DNA of 43,396 bases from Gryganskiella cystojenkinii (taxonomy: Eukaryota; Mortierellomycota; Mortierellomycetes; Mortierellales; Mortierellaceae): assembly GCA_015852425.1 (NCBI GenBank), contig JAAAIG010000263.1:1-43396 (forward strand). The letters are read 5' to 3'. Position numbers and translations under genes: made by a program. Under the pieces are notes generated by a model. It searched no databases and was not told the DNA's origin. It saw only the letters and a program-made list of their open reading frames with translations. Positions 30,193 to 41,388 of this stretch are shown here, piece after piece. The stretch's first letter is position 1. The number at the start of each line of letters is the position of its first letter.

Positions 30193-33100
30193 TCATTGCT
30201 GAAGATGGTACTGCACATAAGTCTTGCCACCAAGAGTCTGATACATCGGTAACCAGATCTGTTGCTTCTTGGGAGGTTGTTGCTGTTGTGCCAGTTGTTG
30301 TTGCTGTTGTTGTTGTTCCTGAATCTTTTGTTGCTGTTGTTGTTGACTCGCAACAATTGCACCTGTCGCCGCAGCAGTGACTGGAGACATGGGGCCTGTA
30401 CTTGATTTCAGTGCTGGTTTCACTACCGGAGAGCTCGTCGACGGAGGTGACTGCACATACCCAATGTTCGAGGACGCTGAAGAAACCATACCACCAGCGG
30501 CAGAAGATGAGCCACTGGAAGAAACGGAAGCCTGATGTGACAAGGTAGATGTAAAATTCATCTGACTGAACCGATGGTTCAACAAATCACTCTGGTTGCT
30601 GTTGGTGGTGGCGGTGCTGTTTCCATTAGTATTGCTGTTGTTGTGGTTCGGGTTATTGGATGGGTGGTTCTGATGATGCGCATGACCGTTCGAACTTGTC
30701 GTAGAAGACAGCGGAGGAGGTTGGTACGAGTATAGGCTCGGTTCCGTATCCGGTTCCTTGATCGCATGTGGTGCGTGTGGCCCTGTCTGCAACGGCGTCA
30801 TCGTAAACGGCGGTGGAGTATAAGGAGCCGAGGACTGTTGACCACTCTGACCGTTTGATCCATTGGATCCGTTCGTCGCCGACTGCACAAGTCCATCGGG
30901 TCCCGAGGTATAGGAATGACGTTGCTGCGGGTTCCTACTATTGGCTCCTTGTCCATTCTGTTGACTGTTACGCTTATGGACTCCATTCCCATTCGTGGTT
31001 GCTACAGGTATAGGCGTGAGCGGAACTGCTGCAGTATTGACGACCAACGGTGAGTTCGCGACTGCCGCCGAGTGTGTCTGAGCTGGAGTCATGGAAGCAG
31101 GCGGGATTTTGATATCGTCCACGTTGACCTTGATCGTATCATCCTTTTCCACTGCCGCGACCTTGATCATGTCATCGTACTTGATACCGCCTGGACCTAC
31201 AGATGCCAAGTTGCTTGATGGTGTTATGGCCGAGGACTTTGGTGATTCGGTCACGTAATGTTCTTGATAACTGACAATGGGCATCACTGGAGGCGCAACA
31301 GAAGCAGCAGCGGGTGGTGCGGTCACGAATGCGCCAGAGAAACTCGTCGGGGCTGTCATGGCAGCGGTCATGGCAGCGGACGAAATTATGCTCGAATGTC
31401 GAGCGGGTATAGATGTGGGCACTTGAGCAGGTGGGGGAACGGGCGAGGGGATGCGCGCTGGCATGAACGAGGGTGACGCCACAAGTGGCGCGGGTTTTCC
31501 TGGCGAAGGTGGGGGCGGCATCGGGTAACTTGGCATGTTTGCGTTTGCAAAGGTGGGCGAGGGCATTGGTGGTAATTTTGGTGTCGGGTATCCTGTGGAT
31601 GAGACAGCTAATGGGTAGGCATGGCCGGAGGTTGGGGTTGGGTACCCTTGACTATAAGGGTTCGGCGCTGCCGCGGGTGCGGGTGGACCCGAGGACGCTG
31701 GAGTTGCTGGATAAGGAGTTGTTGGAGATGGGAAGGTCTGATAGGATGGTGTTGGTGAGAACGCCGATGAGGTTGTCATCGGGGGATAACCAGTTCCTGG
31801 TGGCACAACAGGTGGTTGTTGTGCTGGGGCTTGGAAAGGTTGAGATGTGTAAGGTGGATAGGCCTGTTGCTGCAAGGACGGCTGAAATCCAGGTTGTGCC
31901 ATGGGAGCCGGTTGATGATGTGGTATCATCGGTTGCTGCATCATGGGCTGCTGGACAGGGTGTTGCTGAGCTGCAACTCCTGGGTACTGATTATATGCTG
32001 GCGGTTGCTGCTGTGGCGGTTGTTGTTGCACTGGTACCTGTGGAAGAGGTTGGTTGAACTGCATCAGGTGTGGCGGTTGGTGTTGTGGCAGTTGGTGTTG
32101 CAGTGGTGCTTGTATCTGCATTGGTGCTATTCCCATGGGTCCTTGTCCTGGCGGGAATGGTCCTGGGACATAAATATCGACTAGAAAATGCAATCACGTA
32201 AATGGTCAGTGATTAGTTCTGTCGCCTTTCCGTGATCCAAGATGTACAAATTGGATAAAAAGCAACTTACAATCCGTTGACAACTTTCTAGTAGAACCAT
32301 TAACCTCGATCGAGAACAGGATCTTGAGCTTATGGGTACACTTGATAATCTCAGTATCAGTCGTACTCATGATGTTGTATGCAGGCAACTGAATCGACAG
32401 GATTCTTTCCACTGGTCCAGCTTGAATGGGCCAGCTACCACTTCCTTGCTTCGCCTCAACAAGCGTCCTCTTTTCGGGTCGGATTCCTTTGCCGGGGGAG
32501 ATGAACCAAAAGTATTCCTTGACTTTCATGTGCATATCCTTGACGTGCCAACGAGCGCCGCCACTTGGGAGGGGCCTCATCTTTACCGTGATCGGGATTG
32601 TGGCACCATGATGAAAGGCTTTCTTGGGGATCTGGACCATGTAATTCAGAGCCTGTTCGAAATCTGCCGTCTGTTGCAAAGGGTAGATGCAGTGCGGATG
32701 TGAGGGTGGGAGCGATTGATAAATCTCAATGAGTCGTTCCCGGTCCAAGTCCAGACTGAAGGTCGGGCGTTTCCCGTTTGCATGGAACATGTACTCGATC
32801 TTTCCTGTGCCCATAGCAAGAGAGTTGGGAAGGTTGACCGGTAAAGCGAGTTGAAAGTCGTAGGTGTAGATTTGGTTCGCCTTGAGCATATGCATTTTTG
32901 CTTCGGATTTTTCCAGGAAGACCCACACTTTCTCCATAAGGGGCTTCTTGGCCGAATAGTAGACTGTAGAGTTGCCTCGCTCTATTTGTTAAAAAGAAGG
33001 GGGAAAAAATAGTTCATGTCAATTGGCGTTGTCAATGGAAGCATAGCCCATCCGTTACTCTACCACAACAAAAGTGAGACGGATGCAGTGTGAGTCAGGC

Positions 33101-33484
33101 AAGGTCAAAGGAGCAGTGGGCTGATGATTTCTTACTCTCGGACCAATTGCAAGAAATCTTTGCCTTGAATGTCAGTGTGAGGGCCTTCAGGGTGACATCC
33201 TCTTTACTGTTGACAATGAGTTTTCCGTTGATGATGGGTCCCTGGGTGCCAGTCCATGGGAACATGAGTCGCTGCAGCTTCGGGTCTGAGTGTTGGCCTA
33301 GGGGTTGTCACATGGACAGAATCATGTTAAGTTTGGTGGCAAAAAGACGAATGAGACAATCATGAGAAGTCCAGCAGGATTCCTTTGTTCAGCAACGGTG
33401 CAACGGTGCAACGACTTTCTTCCTATGGTCGTTTTATTTACCTAGGAAGGCACCCTCGAGCCGAATCTCCATCGACTTTGTCAT
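30193..33484 (-). CDS. Alpha-arrestin-like protein with long Q/P-rich tail
   Basis: Exons (minus) 33484-33442, 33297-33136, 32981-32271 and 32180-30193 join in phase to 967 aa. Residues 1 to about 305 have the arrestin N- and C-domain look: MEIRLEGAFLGQHSD, then GKLIVNSKEDVTLKALTLTF, YYSAKKPLMEKVWVFL, and LPVNLPNSLAMGTGKIEYMF. The last exon encodes about 660 residues of Pro/Gln/Ser/Thr-rich disordered sequence. It ends in polyglutamine runs (CAG/CAA mix, about 30295-30350) and a short ordered tail (WLPMYQTLGGKTYVQYHLQ). A PPxY motif (PPAY, 365-368) near the start of the tail suits binding to WW domains of an Rsp5/NEDD4 ubiquitin ligase. The expected job is therefore cargo selection for ubiquitylation and endocytosis. 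The tail is far longer than in most fungal arrestins. Long plus-strand ORFs over the tail are antisense shadows. Confidence 0.82.
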
Positions 33485-34291
33485 TCTCGGTCAGTCTTGC
33501 TGTGTTTGATGCCCGTGGTTCGTTGAGTTTGAGATTGGAGTTGGTTGTGAATGATGGCGAGAGGCAGGCGTAGTGATCCAGGTGAGAGTGAGGGTGGGTG
33601 ATGATTAGATGTACTGAGAAAAAAGGAAGGGAGGGCAAGGAAGGACAGATGAGGAAAAGAAAGAAGGAAAAGGACTGGCGACGAAAAGCAAGGGGGAGTG
33701 GAGAAAACGCCTTGACTGTGCCGCATCAATTGACTTTGTTCTTTCTGCACTGCCACAAAAGAAACGCTCACTGTTTAAATCCACCCGAAGTTTACCAAGG
33801 TAAAGAGGCAATGCGATCGACAGTCGAAGCGACTCTCTTTTTTTTTTTTTGTCGTTCTTGTCCTCTGAGCCATTCAACGCGTTGCATGTCAACACCTTCG
33901 GGCACTGCAAAGACGACACCGCAGTCGCACACAGTTTTGTTTTCTTTGCCGCCCAAAGCACATCAAAAGACAACTTTTCCTTTCATACTAACATGCTCGC
34001 AGATATGACGAGGGAATTCGTAATGCATCGTAAGATCGGAGACTGTTGAAAAACACAAAATATAAAAAATATTTTTTACTTGAGGTAGGAGTGGGGAACA
34101 AAGAAAGAGGAGAGTGTATGTCGTTGAAGAAAAAAAAAGGTGATTTTTTTTTTTTGGGTGGGTCGAGAAAGAGAAACGACTTCTATGAAAAAATTGTAAG
34201 AGTTGTATCTCCCTTTCCCTAATCGTGCAAATGTCGGGAAAAAATGAAGTCCTGCAAAGGAAGAGATTACAAGCGAGTCCACTCTACTCAT
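33485..34291. other. Spacer between ATP synthase gamma and arrestin genes
   Basis: No gene supported. Contains the arrestin promoter side and the ATP synthase gamma 3' flank, with T runs at 33837-33851 and 34145-34155. Confidence 0.35.
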
Positions 34292-35921
34292 TTAAAGAGC
34301 AGAGGCGCCGGTAATAATATCAACCAACTCGGAGGTAATGGCGGCCTGACGGGTACGGTTGTAGGTCATGGTCAAACGGTCAACCATGTCACCGGCGTTC
34401 TTGGTGGCGTTCTCCATGGCAGTGCGCTTGGCAGACATCTCAGAGGCGTGACCCTCGACCAAACCCCAGTAGATGTTGTTGGCGAACAAGAACTGGTTGT
34501 AGTTCTCGGCGACATCATCATCCAACTCGTAGGCGGCAATGTTCTCGGAGGCCTTCAAGGCGTCAACAGAGTAGTTGCGGATGGGGACAGCCTCGTAAGC
34601 GATAGCAGACGTGAACTTGTTGTAGATGATGGAGGCAGAACCAAACTTGACATCGGACTTGATGATGGTGTCAGCAGCGGCGCAGGCCTCAGCGAAGGTG
34701 GGGATGGCCTTTCCGATCTGGTTGAAGGACAACTGAATGTCAGCACGGTTGGTACGGGACATCTGGTTCTTGGCCTTGTCACCGAGAACGATAACACCGG
34801 AGGGCTTGCCATCAGCAACGATGAGCTTACGGGTGGCCTTAGCAACCGAGGAGTGGATACCACCGCAGAGACCACGGTCAGAGGAAGAGACAATGTAGAT
34901 GTGCTCATCGCCCTCGACGGGGGAGGTCTTGGCGTTGTCGTAGATGCCTAGGGAAGGGGTGGATAAAAATGAAGATGGGTCGTTCCTCTGTCAGTCATTT
35001 TTGGTTCAAGACTGACTTTTCCTGTTGTTTGTCGTTTCCTGTTTGTGATATCGTTGGTATCATCACTAGTCCATTATGTTTTCTTATTCCTGTCCAAAGA
35101 ACGACGTCCATTGAAGAGACAAGTTCCAAAGCGCCCAGTTCTAATCCAAAAGCCGCGTGGATTGACGGAAATAATCATGAACATACTCGAGGAGGAAGAA
35201 CCGTAGACGCGAGCCTGCTCCATAGCACGCTGAGCCTTGTTGACCTTGGTCGAGGCAATCATCTTCATGGACTTGGTGATCTTGCCAATGTTCTTGATGG
35301 AGTTCAAACGAAGCTGGACTATTTAAGAGAGATCAACAATTGGGGCAGGGGTTAACAATCTCATATTCTCATATCATATTCATTCAGAAAGGTCAATGAA
35401 TCTCTTCCGCGGAAGGGCGATCAAGGTGGGACGTGTAATACTTACTCTCACGGAGAGTACCCATGTTACGGGTTTGGACACCGGCGCTATAGGAAGAAAC
35501 GGATCAATCGCGAGAGGTCGAGAGGATCAGAAGTTTTGATTAGTTTGATGAAGTAGTCTCCAACGGCGTTTCAGGGACGAGATCGGAATGAATGGGACGA
35601 AGGTAAGATTCGTTGTTGGCAATAGTAAGTGAGAGTATGTTGAGAGGGAGGTGAAGTTGTTGCAAGAGTGGTCTGTGATCAAGAAGAGTGTGCGTGTCCG
35701 CTTGAGTAATATCTCAATGACAGGGGTTTGCATGCAGTCAGATTGAATCAGACCCAGACGAGAGATTGGACAGGGGGAACTATATTTTGGCGAGATCGAT
35801 GATTTTCAGGATCCAGGATGAATACAGCCCGCGACGATGTTGAGAGGGAAGGGCGAGTAGAGTCGTAAAGGGTGTTGTACCTGAGCACGGATGCAACGGG
35901 TTGAGCACGGGAGGCGAACAT
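34292..35921 (-). CDS. ATP3: Mitochondrial ATP synthase subunit gamma
   Basis: Exons (minus) 35921-35881, 35486-35446, 35318-35187 and 34947-34292 give 289 aa. An Arg-containing presequence (MFASRAQPVASVLSAGVQTR) precedes the conserved N-terminal helix (RLNSIKNIGKITKSMKMIAS). The Rossmann-like core follows (IYIVSSSDRGLCGGIHSS), then the C-terminal helix, ending AITSELVDIITGASAL. This is the rotor shaft of F1 that turns inside the alpha/beta hexamer. The first two exons are just 41 bp each and carry most of the presequence, a common arrangement for targeting peptides. The gene is head to head with a Cox14-like gene, sharing a 434-bp promoter region. The exon 4 codon usage is strongly C-ending (AAC, CTC, GCC), as expected for a highly expressed gene. 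Confidence 0.97.
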
Positions 35922-36355
35922 GGCGGGAGGGAGGATGATGAGTGATGATGGGAGAGAAGAAAAGATGAAAAAGTCCAGAGTCGCAATGTCATAAAATGGG
36001 GATCGAACAGGCGAATCTGCGTTCTATTTTTCTGTGACGGACTGTTTCCCTCTCTGGTGGGATTTAACACGTCTTTTGTGCAGCGCTGAATGAAGACGGG
36101 TGCTGTCGGTTGTGTGCGGGAGGGAACAGAGCGGAGAAAACAAAAAAAAAAGAATGACATCGAAGGAGAAATTTCATCGCACGAACTTCATGCCGTCGCC
36201 ACTAAACCGCTCTCCACGGAAATCATGCGCCTTCCTATTTAGGAACGAACCGTTCTTCGGCTGTCGAACAAAGGAAACTGGTGTCATGTCAAACACATGT
36301 GCTGATCCTCTTTCTTCGGAACCAAAGACAACATACCCCAGCAGACAAATCAGCC
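35922..36355. promoter_or_regulatory. Bidirectional promoter region, ATP3 / Cox14-like
   Basis: 434 bp between divergent start codons of two mitochondrial inner-membrane energy genes. It holds A-rich and GA-rich tracts. I see no clear TATA box and no CCAAT box on either strand. The short palindromic word GAACGAACCGTTC lies at 36243-36255. Confidence 0.5.
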
Positions 36356-36846
36356 ATGACCACAGGAACAAAACTCGCCGATCTCGCCCACCGCACGTTC
36401 ATCCTCGGACTCTTCGGCGCCACCGGTATGACCCGACCCATTAGCAAAAGTCTCAGCCAAACAAAGACACTCACTTTGGCCAGCGCGCGAATGAAGGCTG
36501 ATCGAAAGAACTATAAAGGCCCAATCACTCTACCTACGCTAAAGCTTTGTCAATTCTTTTCATTCTCGCCAACATAGTCTACATCGGAGTAGGAACTGTT
36601 CAGCTGGTTAATGCCCGTGTTGAAAAGAACAAGATCATGAGAGCCACCTGGGACGCTGTAATGTGAACATTGTCGAGTTGCGAAGCAGAACCGTTTCTAG
36701 TTGAAGCATAGAGAAAGACTAACGCCACCACGTATGCTCTCTTCTTGGAAAAAAAATAGGAACAAATGGACGAGCTACGCCGTCAAGGTGAACTGGAGAT
36801 GGAGAGACAGAGACTGGAACAGCAGGCTAGACGACAGGACTCATAA
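36356..36846 (+). CDS. COX14: Cox14-like cytochrome c oxidase assembly protein
   Basis: Exons 36356-36425, 36578-36657 and 36760-36846 join in phase to 78 aa. The layout fits the Cox14 family: a short N-terminus (MTTGTKLADLAHR), one membrane span (about 14-36, FILGLFGATGVYIGVGTVQL), then a charged helical tail (EQMDELRRQGELEMERQRLE). In yeast and humans Cox14 (C12orf62) is a single-span mitochondrial inner-membrane protein coupling Cox1 translation to complex IV assembly. Tiny one-span proteins are hard to place by eye, so another small mitochondrial membrane factor is possible. The head-to-head position with ATP synthase gamma supports an oxidative phosphorylation role. Confidence 0.6.
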
Positions 36847-38043
36847 TCGCAGGAGCCAACGATACGACGTCTCTATCGCTTCTTATTTTCTCATCAGCAT
36901 ACCAAAATAACAATCTCTCAAAATACATGTACCTTTATCGCTCAAGCAACCTCATCGGATTCTCACATGCAATGGATGGCAGTTTGGATGGATCGTTACA
37001 AAAAAGACTGTTGCCCAAGCGACAACAAGTATCACAGGGTGCCTTTCTCGTTTAAGCGGTTACCTGCAACCTCAAAGCTACTGTCTGTGCTGGGTTGCTG
37101 AAACAATACTTCTATTATCGAGGGGATAACCAGCCGTTGCATGGACTGCGACGGCAAGTGCAAGGTTGTCAATACTAAACGAGGTGCAAGGAGCAGGAAC
37201 ACTGGACAATCGGTTTGATTGCGATGGTCCTTACATGACATCGTAGATCATAGGAACGAGAATCAAGATATGGATTGTTCTGTATCTTCATCTGAAATAC
37301 TCAATCTCCTCAGCCAATCCATCAACTGGAGTTCAGCCGGATCTTCTCTTTGAGCAACAGCGTGGAGTGTTCGAATCCATGGTTCTGTGTTCCAGATCAG
37401 ATCAAAGGCGAAATCAAGGATTGCTGTGAGCAAGGATAAAGGTCATGGGCACGATATAACGGAGGGGACATGACATTGTCGAGGGACAAGCAGGTGAGGA
37501 CAAGCACTGGTTTCATTGATCTGTTGAACCGTGGTTCTTAAAAAAAGAACAGGTTCCTTTTACATTCTATTCCCCAGCTTTGTCACCCCATTTAGATTCA
37601 AGAATTCGTGGCCTTCCCACAAAAGACCGTGGGATGCACAAATGAAACCGACTCCTCGCTAAATAACAAACAGAGAACCTATGGGAAACAGAAAATCGCC
37701 GATGTTCGTTTGGTGAGCCCTGTCGAATGTTTCCCTCCACAAAGCGGTTCCTGGAATGTGTAACCTCTGAGAATTGGGTCGGTGAACCAAAAAAGTACAT
37801 ACAGGCCATTCGATTTTTTTTTTTTTTTTTGCTTTGGAGTGAGTTGAGGGCGTGCCCATTCCTATTCCTGTGAGCGATTTCGGCGATTGCGGTGAGAATG
37901 AAATGACGGCGGGCGATCAAGATTCCCAACTTAGCGAATAGACACCCTTTATCTCTCTTGCACTGTTCTCTCCCCCATTCCTACTTTTCTGCAATTGAAT
38001 CTCCCACCGCATTCTCTTTCTTTCGTTCACTTTGACATCAGGA
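36847..38043. other. Gene-free stretch
   Basis: About 1.2 kb. Open frames on both strands lack domains or plausible starts. A T21 run lies at about 37817-37830. The last 150 bases form the pyrimidine-rich promoter side of monooxygenase 2. Confidence 0.35.
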
Positions 38044-39804
38044 ATGTCGTTTTATGCATCCTCAGACTCACTCACCTCATCGTCTACAGTCTCTCGCCCA
38101 AGAGTGGTCATTGTCGGTGCGGGCCTCGGTGGTTTGACCTTGGGTCTACTCTTGGAGAGGGCCGATATACCCTATACCATTGTTGAACGCACCCCCGTTG
38201 TAAAACCGTTAGGTATTTTATACTCGGTTGCCCAGCAGCTACATGCCCGTATCACCGCAGATCCGCTGCTGATTTTTTTTCTCGTTTTCTTGTGACTCCT
38301 TTTGTAGGATCAGCATTGGCTCTGGGCGACAACGTAGCACCACTTTTCAAGCAGCTAGGGATATACGACGATCTTATCGATGCAAGTGTGGTGCTCAACA
38401 AGATCGTTGTTAGAGATAAGCATGCCAACCCGGACTACGCCGTCGATTTTTCTCCCTCTGCAGCTTTGTAAGTTATTCTTCTGTAGGACAAAAATGATAT
38501 TTTTCCCAAAGCTCTCGATGTGGAATTATGGCTGACAGAACCCCTTTCCTCTTTTGGCGCTGCACACAAAGAGGCGGAGCACCACAACGGATCATCTCTC
38601 GACCAGCCATCTTCAATATCCTCTTTCATCGGATTCCACGGGGAAAGATCCTCTTCAACAAACGAGTCTTGAGCGTCCAGACAGATGAGAAAGGCGTCCG
38701 AGTCATATGTGCGGACAAGTCAGAGTACGAGGCTGATATCGTTGTAGGCGCCGATGGGGCGAACTCAGCAGTACGCCAAACTATGTACAAGGAACTTCAG
38801 GAGCAAGGAAGGCTACCCCCAGCGGATGCGGAGCCTTTACCTTACAGCTGCATGTGTCTAGTTGGTCAAACAACACCATTGGATTCACAAGTCTTTCCCG
38901 AGGTCAAGGAAGAGGAGTGTCAAAGTAACCGGATGGTAGGAGTTGACAACATGTTCACGGTAAGGATCAGACTTTGGATGCGATTATTCTCCTGATCGCT
39001 GTTAGTAATGATTGATGTTTTTGACCCTCAAGCGTAACCGTGGTCGATGCTGTTCTGTTGTTATTTATACACATCATTCTTGCTCTCTAGTGGACTACGT
39101 TCACGACCCGATATAAGACAATCTGCTGGATGGTAGTACTGTTTCTTGACAAAACGACCATTAAGGTTCATGATACGATACGAACATCCGAGTGGGGACC
39201 CGAGGCAGCAGCAGCAATGTCAAAACAAGTACGGGATTTCCCCATAGCAAATGGACCCCCCGGGTCAACGCTCGGAACATTGTTGGATCTGACACCGAAG
39301 GAATTGATTTCCAAAGTGACACTGGAAGAAAAAGTCTTCAAGACTTGGTATTCAAGGCGAACAGTTCTTCTGGGTGACGCCTCTCACAAGGCAATTCCCT
39401 ATGGTGGATCAGGAGCAGCGACAGCAATGCAGGATGCAGTTTGTCTAGCCAACTGGATCAATGTTCTCCCCTCGACCGACGAAAAGGAACTGGAAACGAT
39501 GTTCAAGGATTATGTCCAGGAACGCTACCCTGTAGCTCTCGAGGTCTTTCACAAGAGCCAACTCTATGCGGCAGCATGTTCAAAAAACTTCAAGGGTGCG
39601 ATGGCACGTTATATTCAAAAGCGGATCCCGCGGTGGCTATGGATCTCGATCTTGAAAAAGAGTGCCAAGAATCGTCCACAGATTTCTTTTTTGCCGTTGG
39701 TGCAAGATCATGGCAAGTACCCACCCGCACCACAACCGAGTCTGACGAGGACGCTGGAGATTCTTCAGGAACAAGGACGAAATGTACAAGCCATAGTTAT
39801 ATAA
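38044..39804 (+). CDS. FAD-dependent monooxygenase 2 (PHBH-type)
   Basis: Exons 38044-38212, 38308-38467, 38572-38959 and 39091-39804 join in phase to 476 aa. Motifs: GxGxxG at 25-30 (VVIVGAGLGGLTLGLLLE), DG motif (IVVGADGANSAVR), and GD motif (VLLGDASHKAIPYGGSG). Domain order and length match monooxygenase 1 at 27,323-29,467. Exon 2 (160 bp) and exon 3 (388 bp) are identical in length to those of the paralogue, and introns 1-3 fall at the same positions and phases. The last three introns of the paralogue, including those round its microexon, are absent. A short Ser/Thr-rich N-terminus replaces the longer one of copy 1. Soluble flavoprotein hydroxylase, substrate unknown. Confidence 0.92.
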
Positions 39805-39975
39805 AAAGTGTAAAGGAGAAGTATATGTACAACAGAAGTAGATAATATACATTATTGTAGATCATTCAATTGACAAGCCACAACTTTTTTTTATATAAGT
39901 TTTATTGCGGAATGGATGAGTTGGAAAGATGAGAACAAATGATTATGTTACGAAAAGGTTATTGCTTCATGTTAT

Positions 39976-40830
39976 TTAACCGCAATTGGGGTGAGCTGGG
40001 CGATCATTCGGCTGCCGGAAGAGATCGACCTCACGACCACGACGACGCGTCAGACCCGGTAGGACTCGTCCACCCCCATGGTTCCATTGTGGCAACTCAT
40101 TCGCCGCGACCGCAGTAGGATCCTCGCCCCTGTTCATTCTCGCAACGAGATCGGATCTCGCCACGTTCCCACAGCCGACATTGAATGTCCAGGAAGTCAA
40201 GGCCGCCCACTGGTTTTGATTCAAGTGTACACCATTGTTCAGGACCCTGGCCAAACAACCTGTATATCGCGGGATGTCCTCCTGAAGTAAGGTCGTTGCT
40301 GATCCTGGGTTGAGAGGAAACCCGAACCGGACCTCACTACAACCTGGGCTTTGACACTGATGACCGTACCCGACTGTGGGTAGACCGACGGGATCCGGAG
40401 AGGGTCTTGGTACAAAGCCCTCAAACTCTTTGATGAGATTGAGACCTGCGTCGTTCACCCCCGAACAAGGGGTGCCACCTCCACCTCCCCCACCGCCGCC
40501 ACCACCACCGCCTCCGCCGCTGCCATCACAATGAGGTGCCACATAGTGACTGGTTCCAGTTTGAACATAATAATCGGCAACGTAGCAACCAAACTGAGTT
40601 TTTATCCATAAAGGATCACCGCGGATGACGGTTCCCGGGGTTTGGCATACGATCTGAATGTCTGTTCGAGGATAAAGTGTTCGAAGAGTAGGGAAATTGG
40701 TACCGGGGCCGGAACGACACCTGAGAGCGTCTGCGTCTACGATCGGGTAGGCTGTTGTGAGGGTGGTCGTCAATAATGTGGATGAGGCGACGAGTCCGAG
40801 CCCGAGGATGGATCCCAGAGAGAATTTCAT
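39976..40830 (-). CDS. Secreted lysozyme: SH3-like domain, poly-Gly linker, GH24
   Basis: A 284-aa intronless ORF. Residues 1-27 form a signal peptide ending TTA. Residues 28-100 look like a bacterial-type SH3 domain (ALRCRSGPGTNFPTL, then PLWIKTQFGCYVADYYVQTG). Fifteen consecutive glycines (about 105-119) link it to a GH24 domain of the T4-lysozyme type. The catalytic triad spacing of T4 lysozyme (Glu11-Asp20-Thr26) is kept exactly as E137, D146 and T152 (KEFEG ... SPDP ... PTVGYGH). The C-terminal RVLPGLTRRRGREVDLF is also typical. Expected action: cleavage of bacterial peptidoglycan outside the cell, either for defence or for feeding on bacteria or managing endobacteria. GH24 is a phage and bacterial family, so bacterial origin is likely. 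AATAAAA (minus, about 39902) may end the transcript, tail to tail with monooxygenase 2. Confidence 0.92.
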   Translation of the reverse strand: MKFSLGSILGLGLVASSTLLTTTLTTAYPIVDADALRCRSGPGTNFPTLRTLYPRTDIQIVCQTPGTVIRGDPLWIKTQFGCYVADYYVQTGTSHYVAPHCDGSGGGGGGGGGGGGGGGTPCSGVNDAGLNLIKEFEGFVPRPSPDPVGLPTVGYGHQCQSPGCSEVRFGFPLNPGSATTLLQEDIPRYTGCLARVLNNGVHLNQNQWAALTSWTFNVGCGNVARSDLVARMNRGEDPTAVAANELPQWNHGGGRVLPGLTRRRGREVDLFRQPNDRPAHPNCG

Positions 40831-41388
40831 ATATATTTTTTTTGATAAACAAGAGTGTTAGAAGTGCAAAAAATATTTTTGTATTCTAGAGGGAGCTGCT
40901 GTTTGAAGTAAGGAACAAAAAAAACAAAAAAAAGAGTTCGTACCGTTGAGGTGTAAATTGTCGAAAGAAAGAAAAAAAAAAAAGGGGGGGGGGGGGAAGA
41001 GTTGCTGACAATGCTTTCCGTTCTGTACCAAAGTCGCTCAAAGGGAATGTACACGGGCTGTGGTGTTAAAGGGAGGGTAAACAAAAGAGAAGGGGAAATT
41101 ACTGTAGAACCTGTGATCAAAAAGGAGATTAGGGCAGGAGATCTACTGTTACCGAAAGAAACATATTTTTATGGCGATGATCTTCATACACCCCATTTTC
41201 TGAGCAACATTTTTAATACGGGTCTTCTCCCTGTGGTCCTGTGATCACTTTTTGACGTCTTTTTATTAGCACTGAGATGTATTAATATGTCAAAGCGCAC
41301 ACCGTATGGGCTTAAAAGGAGAAAGTAGATAAAATAATAGATGTCGAGTATTCTCTCTCTCTTCCCCTTTCATCCTCTTTCTCTCCCT
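40831..41388. other. Lysozyme promoter region
   Basis: No gene supported. It includes an A12 then G13 double homopolymer tract (about 40970-40996), which is a likely assembly weak point. Confidence 0.4.

Noticed and set aside
31473..32184. 194-aa and 122-aa plus-strand ORFs
   Set aside because: Antisense shadows of the arrestin Q/P-rich tail; their Val/Leu/Trp composition is that of reversed CAG/CCA codons.
34244..34951. 235-aa plus-strand ORF rich in Gly and Val
   Set aside because: It is the exact antisense of the C-biased last exon of ATP synthase gamma.
3095..39804. Secondary-metabolite cluster of P450 plus two FAD monooxygenases
   Set aside because: The P450 is more than 20 kb from the monooxygenases, with unrelated genes and transposons between and no core synthase in the window.
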